Source: Pseudomonadota bacterium (lineage in GTDB: Bacteria; SAR324; XYD2-FULL-50-16; JAHJRI01). Taken from it: DNA of 49,455 nt. Position numbers and translations under genes: made by a program. Of the stretch, positions 42,833 to 49,455 are shown in pieces. A model generated the notes under the pieces. It worked only from the letters and a program-made list of their open reading frames with translations. It made no database searches and was not told the origin of the DNA. The stretch covers positions 1-49,455 of the forward strand of contig JAKSDL010000420.1 of NCBI GenBank assembly GCA_022360105.1, given 5' to 3'. Within the stretch, counting starts at the first letter, position 1. Each line of letters opens with the position of its first letter.

Positions 42833-45556
42833 ATGGAAAAACAAGCTACAGCAAAACAATTGGAAAATATTCTTGAAGACCTGAAGAAACCGGTTGCAAC
42901 AGATCAAAATAGGAGAGCTGGTCTGGCAGATAGTATCCATAGCCTTTTAGGAGGCGACATAAAAAAGATCAGCTCATTGATCAAAAAAGATAAAAATCTC
43001 GTTAAGAATGTTGTTCGAACATCTTATGAAAAACTCCAATCTCCTGGTGACCTACGGATTTTAAAACCGGCTACGGAAAAGCAGCTTACGCGTAGAGCGA
43101 TACAAAACCAAATCAAACCAAACGACACCATATTGATCGCTAATCGAGGCGAAATTGCCATTCGTATGATGAAAGAAGCACACGCTTTGGGTAAAAAAGT
43201 TGTTCTCATCCACGATGGCAAAGATACCCCATGGGTCAATACCAATCACTTCAAACCTGACTCCGGTGACAGGGGATTTCTCGTATCAACCTATTGCGAT
43301 CGTGCAACAATCAGCAGATCGAAAAGAGCAGTAAAGGCTGCCTCCTCTGAAGTGAGAGAATTGTGTACCGAATATCTACAGTCATTTTCAGAAAATAGTG
43401 TTGACACGGAATTTTTAAGAAACCTATCCACCAAGGTAAATGATTCCATTTCAAAAACAGAGGGTTACAATTCCTACCAAAGATCCGATATCACCGATAT
43501 GGAAAGCATCAAAAAACAGCTGATGAATTCGGGAGTTGAGCAACTGCCCGCCGTTTTCGCCGGCTACGGATTTAACTCTGAGGATGCTCAATGGATGAGA
43601 GCAGTCGAAGCAATGGGGTATCCAATTGCCGGTCCCTCTTCACAATGGCTGGAGATCCTTGGTGACAAAATAATGGCCAATGAACGCGGGCAAGATGCAG
43701 GTTTAAATCCTCCGACATCGTCGGGAGAAATTGAATCGTTGGGCGAAGCTCTCCGATTTTTCAACGAGAACAGAAAATCCTTCTCCGAGTTCCTGCTCAA
43801 GGATGCCGCTGGTGGTGGTGGAATGGGGCAGTTACTTCTTAAAAACCCAACTGTGGAAGTGTTTAAAAAGGGGGTACGAAGTTTTTTAGAGGCCGGTTAC
43901 AGATTCAGTATCGATGAGTGGTTGGAAGGCTGCAGGCATATAGAATTTCAGGTAGCCGTTGACATGGACGGGAGTATCGTTTTTTTTGGAGAAAGAGATT
44001 GTACCGAGCAGATTCAGATGCAGAAGGTGATCGAAGAAGTAGCGTTGGGCCTCAATCAAACAGAAGTTTATCAATTCAGACAATCCATCGCCAAATTTTT
44101 CAACAACATCAAACAGGAAACAGGCCAATCTTATTTGGGTATGGCAACGGTAGAGACGCTTTACGTGCCGTCTGCACCTGAAGGGAAGCGATTTAGATTT
44201 TTGGAGGTGAATACCAGACCGCAAGTAGAGATTGGTGTTACCGAAGGGCAAAGTGGTTTTAACCTGATTCAAACAATCCTCTTGTTGTCTGAGGGGTATA
44301 AACTAATTCCGCAAGATATTATCGACAAAGAAAACTTTGGCGGCCATACCATGGAAGCTCGTTTAACCCTGCAATCGGTCATGCCTGAAACAATGATTGA
44401 ATATTACGAAAAACAAGGCACTAACAAGATGTTGATAACCAACCAGGGTCGTTTAAACAATTTGCAGGTGCCTGAAATGGAGCATGTCTGGATCGACTAT
44501 GATGAAAGGCTGATACCGGGTTGCACTACCAGTATGGATTACGATCCTTTGATCGCCAAGATTCTTGTTCATAAGGATTCGTTACCGGATGAAGGGATTG
44601 AACAAACCAGAGAGCGGACGATCAGAGCACTAACTGATGCCGTTGAGAATTTCATCGTCAGCGGAATTGACTCCAACAGGGAAATTATCAAAAAAATCAT
44701 TAACCACCGGAATTTTATTGATCGTCTTGATGAGACGACAGGCCTGGCAAATGAAAACAAAGCTGCCGCTTTAATTGTCGCCCAAATCAGGGCAGAAAAT
44801 ATTAAATCTGATATACAACCAACAATTGTCACAAAAAATCCGTTGCAAAAAATTTTGCTGGAACTGGATCTGCCCTTTGAGTCTGCATTAAAAGAGTGTT
44901 TTCACAGGCTTTCCTTTGCCGATATCTGGACTTTGAACATTGAAGCCAATGCTGATGAATCAACACCGCTCCCGAGAAACCTTGGATTTGCCAAAAAGAT
45001 ATTGCCCCTGAAAAAAATCATAAAAAAATTCCGGAGTATTAAAACCGCTATCTTCCCGGAAAGCTTCGCTTATTTGGAACAGGTTTTAGTTTCATTGGGG
45101 TTCGAACCATTCAAGATAATTAAGTGCTTTAACAACAAAAAAGAACTGGCATTGAAAATGCGGCAAGATGACATGCTGTTCGACACAAGCTATCTGTATG
45201 AACTTTTGTCAACGTTGAAGGGAAAGAAACATCTTGAATCGATGGCACAGTTGTCAATGTACAATGATAACAATATACATTTTTACACCAAATCATTGCC
45301 CCAGCGAGATGCACCTGTCCAGGAATCCCTGAATCGATTGTTGAAAGTAGATTGCCTATCCATGATCGAGCACCCAAACTCATTGATTATAATTAACAAG
45401 GGAGTTCTTCCTTTATACAAACAGATTTTTGAGTTGAGGCTTGGTCATCGATTCGATGACTATTTCTTCCCGGTGCATGAAAGTTTGACTGATCAGCAAA
45501 CTGCAGACGGATCGCACCAGGAAACGGCCTTGTTATTTCCCGATAATGCGATCTAG
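42833..45556 (+). CDS. large biotin-carboxylase-like ATP-grasp protein with unusual N- and C-terminal extensions
   Basis: The 907-residue protein starts with about 95 residues of unknown helical sequence. A biotin carboxylase N-domain follows (LIANRGEIAIRMMKEA; later AVFAGYGFNSEDA after an insertion of about 90 residues), then the ATP-grasp core (KDAAGGGGMGQL, RHIEFQVAVD, ERDCTEQIQMQKVIEE, FLEVNTRPQVEIGVTEGQ) and the MEARLTLQS Arg strand. Key catalytic Glu and Arg residues appear kept. The last 250 residues are unrecognised, and there is no AMKM-type biotinyl site. The carboxylated carrier is unknown. The ATG at 42833 (AAAGG upstream) is preferred to the GTG two codons earlier. Confidence 0.8.
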   Translation: MEKQATAKQLENILEDLKKPVATDQNRRAGLADSIHSLLGGDIKKISSLIKKDKNLVKNVVRTSYEKLQSPGDLRILKPATEKQLTRRAIQNQIKPNDTILIANRGEIAIRMMKEAHALGKKVVLIHDGKDTPWVNTNHFKPDSGDRGFLVSTYCDRATISRSKRAVKAASSEVRELCTEYLQSFSENSVDTEFLRNLSTKVNDSISKTEGYNSYQRSDITDMESIKKQLMNSGVEQLPAVFAGYGFNSEDAQWMRAVEAMGYPIAGPSSQWLEILGDKIMANERGQDAGLNPPTSSGEIESLGEALRFFNENRKSFSEFLLKDAAGGGGMGQLLLKNPTVEVFKKGVRSFLEAGYRFSIDEWLEGCRHIEFQVAVDMDGSIVFFGERDCTEQIQMQKVIEEVALGLNQTEVYQFRQSIAKFFNNIKQETGQSYLGMATVETLYVPSAPEGKRFRFLEVNTRPQVEIGVTEGQSGFNLIQTILLLSEGYKLIPQDIIDKENFGGHTMEARLTLQSVMPETMIEYYEKQGTNKMLITNQGRLNNLQVPEMEHVWIDYDERLIPGCTTSMDYDPLIAKILVHKDSLPDEGIEQTRERTIRALTDAVENFIVSGIDSNREIIKKIINHRNFIDRLDETTGLANENKAAALIVAQIRAENIKSDIQPTIVTKNPLQKILLELDLPFESALKECFHRLSFADIWTLNIEANADESTPLPRNLGFAKKILPLKKIIKKFRSIKTAIFPESFAYLEQVLVSLGFEPFKIIKCFNNKKELALKMRQDDMLFDTSYLYELLSTLKGKKHLESMAQLSMYNDNNIHFYTKSLPQRDAPVQESLNRLLKVDCLSMIEHPNSLIIINKGVLPLYKQIFELRLGHRFDDYFFPVHESLTDQQTADGSHQETALLFPDNAI

Positions 45557-45574
45557 ATCTGGCAGTGTTTGACG

Positions 45575-45606
45575 GATCAGATACCAAATCAGATTTGGAT
45601 CTGATC
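45575..45606. other. imperfect inverted repeat after the carboxylase gene
   Basis: GATCAGATACCAAATC (45575-45590) and GATTTGGATCTGATC (45592-45606) pair with one bulge around a single-base loop. No T-run follows. It may be a transcript-stabilising hairpin, a Rho-linked end, or a protein site. Confidence 0.45.
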
Positions 45607-45816
45607 CAATCTGCAATTAATGCCTCCGTAAGTTACAGGGACACACAAGATCAACAAAACACAGCTTCGAGGAAAAAGACCGATCCGCCATATGGAAAGC
45701 AAACCGTTTTACATAGTTAAAATAGATGTCGCATGAGTCAAACACTTCTATGTTTTTATTACTTTTTACGATTAGGAATACTAGTACTCTATCATTCAAG
45801 AATAAAAGGTGCCTAA

Positions 45817-46446
45817 ATGATGCAATTTTCATCATATCAAGCTTTAGAGAAATTGCTTGAAAGAAATCAGACCTATGTCAGCGGTCAGTCCTCTTGTTTT
45901 CAAGGAGTCACAAAACAGGAAAGAAAAAAGCTTGTCCAAGGACAACAGCCTTACGCAGCTATCCTAGGATGTGCAGATTCCCGAGTTGTTCCTGAATTCA
46001 TTTTTAATGCTGTTCCCGGGGAGCTATTTGTCTGTCGAAATGCAGGCAATTTAGTTGACGAGAATGTCCTTAGTTCAATCGAGTATGCAGTGAATCATTT
46101 GGGTTGCGCTTTAATTTGCGTGATGGGGCATAGCAGTTGTGGAGCAATCAAAGCGGCTGTGAATCTTAGTCGATTCAAGGATTTGGAACAAGCCAAAGAG
46201 TCTTTTCATGTTTTAAAACTGGCAAAGAGAATTGGTTCTCAATTGGAATTACCCGGAAAAGAGAGGGCTGTTGATATAAGCGTCGTTGATTCTATGGCAC
46301 GGAAGAATGTTGAATACAATTGTGCTCAATTCATGCTTCAAAGCCCGACAATCAGTAAAATGGTTAAAAGCAGGGTAATTGGTTTGGTAGGACTATGGCA
46401 CGAACTTGAATCTGGAAAAGTTGATGTCATCACCCAATTAACCTAG
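45817..46446 (+). CDS. beta-class carbonic anhydrase
   Basis: The 209-residue enzyme has the zinc ligands C52, H105 and C108 (GCADSR and GHSSCGA) and the D54-R56 dyad of beta carbonic anhydrases. It interconverts CO2 and bicarbonate in the cytoplasm; no signal peptide is seen. AAGGTG precedes the ATG. It lies 260 bp after the carboxylase-like gene, in the same direction, and converges with the antiporter gene (8 bp between stops). A role in supplying bicarbonate to the carboxylase-like protein or in pH control is plausible. Confidence 0.93.
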   Translation: MMQFSSYQALEKLLERNQTYVSGQSSCFQGVTKQERKKLVQGQQPYAAILGCADSRVVPEFIFNAVPGELFVCRNAGNLVDENVLSSIEYAVNHLGCALICVMGHSSCGAIKAAVNLSRFKDLEQAKESFHVLKLAKRIGSQLELPGKERAVDISVVDSMARKNVEYNCAQFMLQSPTISKMVKSRVIGLVGLWHELESGKVDVITQLT

Positions 46447-46454
46447 CTGATTCA

Positions 46455-48653
46455 TCACTTTTGCAGAATCTGGAAAAGTTCGAATGGGCTTTTGGCTGCG
46501 ATGAGTTCATTACGATTTTGCTCATGAATCACAAGTTTGGCAATTTGGGAGATTAATTCAAGATGAGTGTCGGGCCGGTCGACAGGGCTGATTATCATGA
46601 AAACCAGTTTGATTTCTGTTTCAGTAAGTGAGCGATACAGAGGTACTTCCTGTTTGGCTAGAATCAGCAAACTTTCATTAACATCCTCGCTATAGCAATG
46701 GGGCAGGGCAATGCCATGACCTATGATGCTGGAAAACTCTTCCTCTCTGGACAGAAGATCAGCCAGTATTGTTTTTTTGTCCAGGTTGGGATAATCGTCC
46801 GTTATTCGTTCAAGCATTTTAACAAATAGACTTTCCAGGTCCGTTTCCTGACTCAACATCATCCATTCCTCCCTGGCAGGAAAACCCTTGGTAAATTGAC
46901 CGGTCCTCAGGAGGAGTATTGCAGCTGCTTTTTCCTCCGGTTTGGGAGGAATCGCCCAGAAATTTCTTGCTGTTTTGATTACCAAAGGAAAGTGGGTTGG
47001 ACAAAAAAGTCCGTTTTGATTCGATTCCATGGTATGTTTCAGTTCTTTGGTCAGATGATCATGAATAACTTCCGTTTGGATCTCTTGATGGACAAAATCC
47101 TTTAATGCCAGACCAGGCCACACAGAAAAACCAGGCAAACGCCTCTCACTTTGGCTTGGCAATTCTTCTCCCAACCAGAAATAAATGCGGGCTTTGGGTA
47201 AAATTCGATTCCAACGCTGGCTTGCCAACAAATTTAAATCTCGATTTTCGGTAATAGCCAGGATGTTTCCTATCCGCAACAAATCAGGATACTGATCATC
47301 CCTGACCTGCAAAGCATCTTCTAACAAAGCTCTTAGCTGGAGGTTTTTTGCTATTTTGATCTCCCTGGGGTTGGTATCAACCAGCATCGCTGTGACTCCA
47401 TGACTTTCCAAAAAGGCCGCAACTTTTCTAGCAATATTGTGGGCACCGATAATCAACCAGTCTTGCTTTTCTTTTTCTTTAACGTTCAGAAGCCCTGCAA
47501 CCCAACTGGCAGAAAAACCTTGCAGGATAACGGTTCCGGCAATCACCCCATAGGTGAAGGTTTCAAGAAAGCCCGCCCCGGCAACCCCAAACTGTAACAG
47601 CTGGAAACTGAAGAGTGATGCCATGGAAGCAGAAACAATTCCCCTGGGTGCAATCCAGGAAAGGAACAATTTCTCTTTCAAAATCAAGCTGCTTTTAAAA
47701 GTGGAAATGAATATATTTAGAGGCCTAATAACCAACATAACTACAAAGATACCAGCCAAGAGGAGCCACCCGTAGTCCAGAAACCGTTCAAGCTTAAGGT
47801 TTGCAGCGAGCAACACGAACAATAGCCCGATCAGAAAATTTTTCAGCTCCACTTTGTAATTGATGATCTTGACTAAAACCGGAAGCTGTTTATAACCAAG
47901 AACAAAACCGGCAATGGTTACAGAGAGAAGTCCGGCTTCTGAAATCACTGAATCGGCCATAATGAAGGTTAACATGGCTCCGGCCAATACGAAAATATTT
48001 ATGTTTTGATCTTGGATCCATCTTCTTTTAAGAATCTGAAAAAGCAAGAGCCCCATAACCAGGCCAATCAAAGATCCCACAAAAAACCGCAGAAAAAAGT
48101 TTGCGACGGCCTCCGGATTTGCCTGACTGACAATCCATTCGTAACAAAGTAAGGCAATGAACACGCCAATGGGATCAATCAGGACTCCTTCCCAATATAA
48201 AATCTGATGCAGATTCCTCTTGACCCCCACACGTTGTAACAAAGGACCAATGACAGTAGGACCCGTAATAATAATTAAGCTGCCCGTCAGCAAACAAAAG
48301 GTCCAGTTAAAACCAAAAATCAGTTTTAGCATTACTGCCGAACCAAGCCAGGTGACGAGCACACCTTTTGTTAAAACCCCCCAGATTTCTTTGGAAACGT
48401 GTTTATACCCCTTAACATCCAGGGTTAGCCCACCTTCAAAGAGAATCAATCCCACTGCAAGTGAAATGATAGCATTAAGCCCTTGACCTAAGGCTTGCGG
48501 TTGAACCAATCCCAGAAATTCGGGACCGGCTAAAATACCTCCGATCAATAGTAATACAATGGCACTGATTTTGAGGCGATTGGAAAGAAAAAAAAGGGTT
48601 ACTCCAAGAACGGATGCTGAAACAAAGGTGATCAAGAGTTGATGACTATCCAT
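46455..48653 (-). CDS. CPA-family Na+/H+ antiporter with TrkA-N and PTS EIIA-like domains
   Basis: The 732-residue protein has a 12-13 helix cation:proton antiporter domain (about 1-385; LILFEGGLTLD, TGPTVIGPLL, EGVLIDPIGVF with the acidic ion-binding residue). A TrkA-N/Rossmann nucleotide-binding domain follows (about 397-520; WLIIGAHNIARKVAAFLESHG). The C-terminus is an EIIA(Ntr/Fru)-type domain (about 600-732) with the phosphorylatable His near 648 (GIALPHC). It should exchange Na+ or K+ for H+ and be gated by nucleotides and by phosphotransfer. The pairing with a carbonic anhydrase suggests pH homeostasis. Its start is followed upstream by the island end. Confidence 0.9.
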   Translation of the reverse strand: MDSHQLLITFVSASVLGVTLFFLSNRLKISAIVLLLIGGILAGPEFLGLVQPQALGQGLNAIISLAVGLILFEGGLTLDVKGYKHVSKEIWGVLTKGVLVTWLGSAVMLKLIFGFNWTFCLLTGSLIIITGPTVIGPLLQRVGVKRNLHQILYWEGVLIDPIGVFIALLCYEWIVSQANPEAVANFFLRFFVGSLIGLVMGLLLFQILKRRWIQDQNINIFVLAGAMLTFIMADSVISEAGLLSVTIAGFVLGYKQLPVLVKIINYKVELKNFLIGLLFVLLAANLKLERFLDYGWLLLAGIFVVMLVIRPLNIFISTFKSSLILKEKLFLSWIAPRGIVSASMASLFSFQLLQFGVAGAGFLETFTYGVIAGTVILQGFSASWVAGLLNVKEKEKQDWLIIGAHNIARKVAAFLESHGVTAMLVDTNPREIKIAKNLQLRALLEDALQVRDDQYPDLLRIGNILAITENRDLNLLASQRWNRILPKARIYFWLGEELPSQSERRLPGFSVWPGLALKDFVHQEIQTEVIHDHLTKELKHTMESNQNGLFCPTHFPLVIKTARNFWAIPPKPEEKAAAILLLRTGQFTKGFPAREEWMMLSQETDLESLFVKMLERITDDYPNLDKKTILADLLSREEEFSSIIGHGIALPHCYSEDVNESLLILAKQEVPLYRSLTETEIKLVFMIISPVDRPDTHLELISQIAKLVIHEQNRNELIAAKSPFELFQILQK

Positions 48654-48814
48654 AATGCTCGTTATATTCGAATTTCAATGTGATTATTGGTTATTTTATA
48701 TAACGTCAATCGAGTAAAGAAAACAACCAAAAAGAGATCATCATTAAACCGGCATCGTCAAATCAAGACTTATATCGACTTAATCGGATGATAAGGAGGA
48801 TTGTAGGCGCCTAG

Positions 48815-49007
48815 TAACGGAGCGTTTGGGAGATTGAGCCGACCTTCGGATCTCATTGTTCCACTCTTAAAACCAACCATGTCAGTACATTATGGATGCA
48901 AACAAAAATGTGGGTTTCAGCCGCTCCCCATCAAATCCACAATCCTTCCCTGTACTATTCACAAAACATCAATCCTAGCAAGATGCTCAAGCAGGTGGTT
49001 TGTGGGA
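48815..49007 (+). repeat. conserved element-end sequence, copy 3 (next to att copy 4)
   Basis: It carries GAGCCGACCTTC (48836-48847), matching GGGCCGACCTTC at 6039-6050, and a TGTCAG word. A block at 48924-48988 (CTCCCCATCAAATCCACAATC, then TTCACAAAACATCAATC) closely parallels 6126-6190. The distance to the tRNA repeat is again about 165 bp. The remaining upstream sequence 48654-48814 holds the antiporter promoter region and nothing else seen. Confidence 0.6.
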
Positions 49008-49051
49008 TTCCTAATCCTCAGCTCCAGGTTCGAGTCCTGGGGGAGGCACCA
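49008..49051 (+). repeat. attachment-site core, copy 4 (right end of the array)
   Basis: It matches tRNA positions 97-140 at 42 of 44 bases (47-base match region from 49005). The differences are both in the acceptor 3' strand (GGGAGGC here, TGGGGGC in the gene). The 5' half of a tRNA is absent. It is the outer right junction of the island array. Confidence 0.88.
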
Positions 49052-49455
49052 TAAAATAACAGGTACTTACACCTGTTTCACCCATCAAAATCTCCCCTTT
49101 TTCAATTCACAACAATTCCCAATTTTCCTACGTTCGCTGGTCATAGCTTTTCACGAATTCCCAAATTAATGACATTTGGGCGTCATATTTCTATTAGTTT
49201 ATATTATTTAGTTCAAAAAAAATCCTTCTTGAAAATCCGACAAAAGCTATAAATATCGATATTTCCATAATACAGACATATTTAGTTTTCTCTGCATGCT
49301 TTTAACTCTGTGAGCCTTGAATTTGGAGGATTTATTACCCAGATCGTACTATTTGGATCTAAAATACAACAAAAAGAAAGCATTTAATGTACGACAAACT
49401 ACCAGACAATAGGTATCTTTCGTGTGGCAATTTGTTAGAATCAAGAAACTATATG
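49052..49455. other. flank after the last att copy, no gene recognised
   Basis: AT-rich sequence without a credible ORF. A 7-bp inverted repeat AACAGGT/ACCTGTT (49058-49077) lies directly behind the att copy. This should be chromosomal DNA outside the array, or the left end of a further element. Confidence 0.4.

Noticed and set aside
1..49455. Insertion sequences, prophage genes or CRISPR arrays
   Set aside because: No transposase, phage structural protein or regularly spaced repeat was seen; the only repeats found are the att copies and their end modules.

Overview
The window looks like an accessory region of a moderately AT-rich Gram-negative anaerobe, most likely a sulfate-reducing Desulfobacterota (former Deltaproteobacteria). 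This is inferred from the gene mix: B12-type radical SAM enzymes, Lol-type outer-membrane export, tripartite tricarboxylate transporters with a PrpF protein, and a STAND/BTAD regulator. No species can be named from the sequence alone.

The whole window is organised by integration at a tRNA gene. A complete tRNA-Arg(CCT) lies at 65-140. Its 3' 44 bases (anticodon loop to CCA) recur at 6212-6255, 7257-7300 and 49008-49051, all in the same orientation. About 200 bp before each of the three extra copies there is a related end sequence. The window is therefore best read as three tandem elements: I (141-6255: brnTA remnant, a large STAND regulator, a MATE exporter), II (6256-7300: only vapBC) and III (7301-49051: everything else). 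No integrase is encoded in any of them, so they look like non-autonomous, cis-mobilizable or decayed islands.

Element III opens with a radical SAM gene divergent from a LysR regulator. After a very AT-rich leader with a good sigma70-type promoter comes an 18-gene, one-direction cluster (10318-29815). It is a type II fatty-acid/polyketide-like system: thioesterase, a fused KS-CLF, FabG, FabD and FabZ proteins, a second KS plus a degenerate KS, a degenerate FabZ-like protein and one ACP. Tailoring genes are two paralogous B12-class radical SAM enzymes, a GcvT-like folate-family protein and a ThiF/MoeB-like E1. A dedicated export set follows: LolD-like ATPase, FtsX-type permease, LolA-like periplasmic protein and an outer-membrane beta-barrel candidate. 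There is ketoreductase and dehydratase but no enoyl reductase, so the product is probably an unsaturated or polyene-type chain, modified by radical chemistry and delivered to the cell envelope. The mix partly resembles ladderane-type and aryl-polyene clusters but matches neither.

Downstream (29989-39246) is a carboxylate-uptake region: a reduced TctB/TctA pair with an in-frame amber stop, a CitA/CitB-like two-component system, a TctC lipoprotein, and a convergent operon prpF-tctC-tctAB(fusion). A cobalamin riboswitch (about 39585-39805) precedes a methyl-accepting chemotaxis protein. The last part holds an MpsC/DUF2294 protein, a short transcription unit with promoter, 32-codon ORF and terminator, a large biotin-carboxylase-like protein, a beta-carbonic anhydrase and an antiporter-TrkA-EIIA fusion. 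This suggests a bicarbonate/ion-homeostasis group. The final 400 bp after the last att copy carry no recognisable gene.
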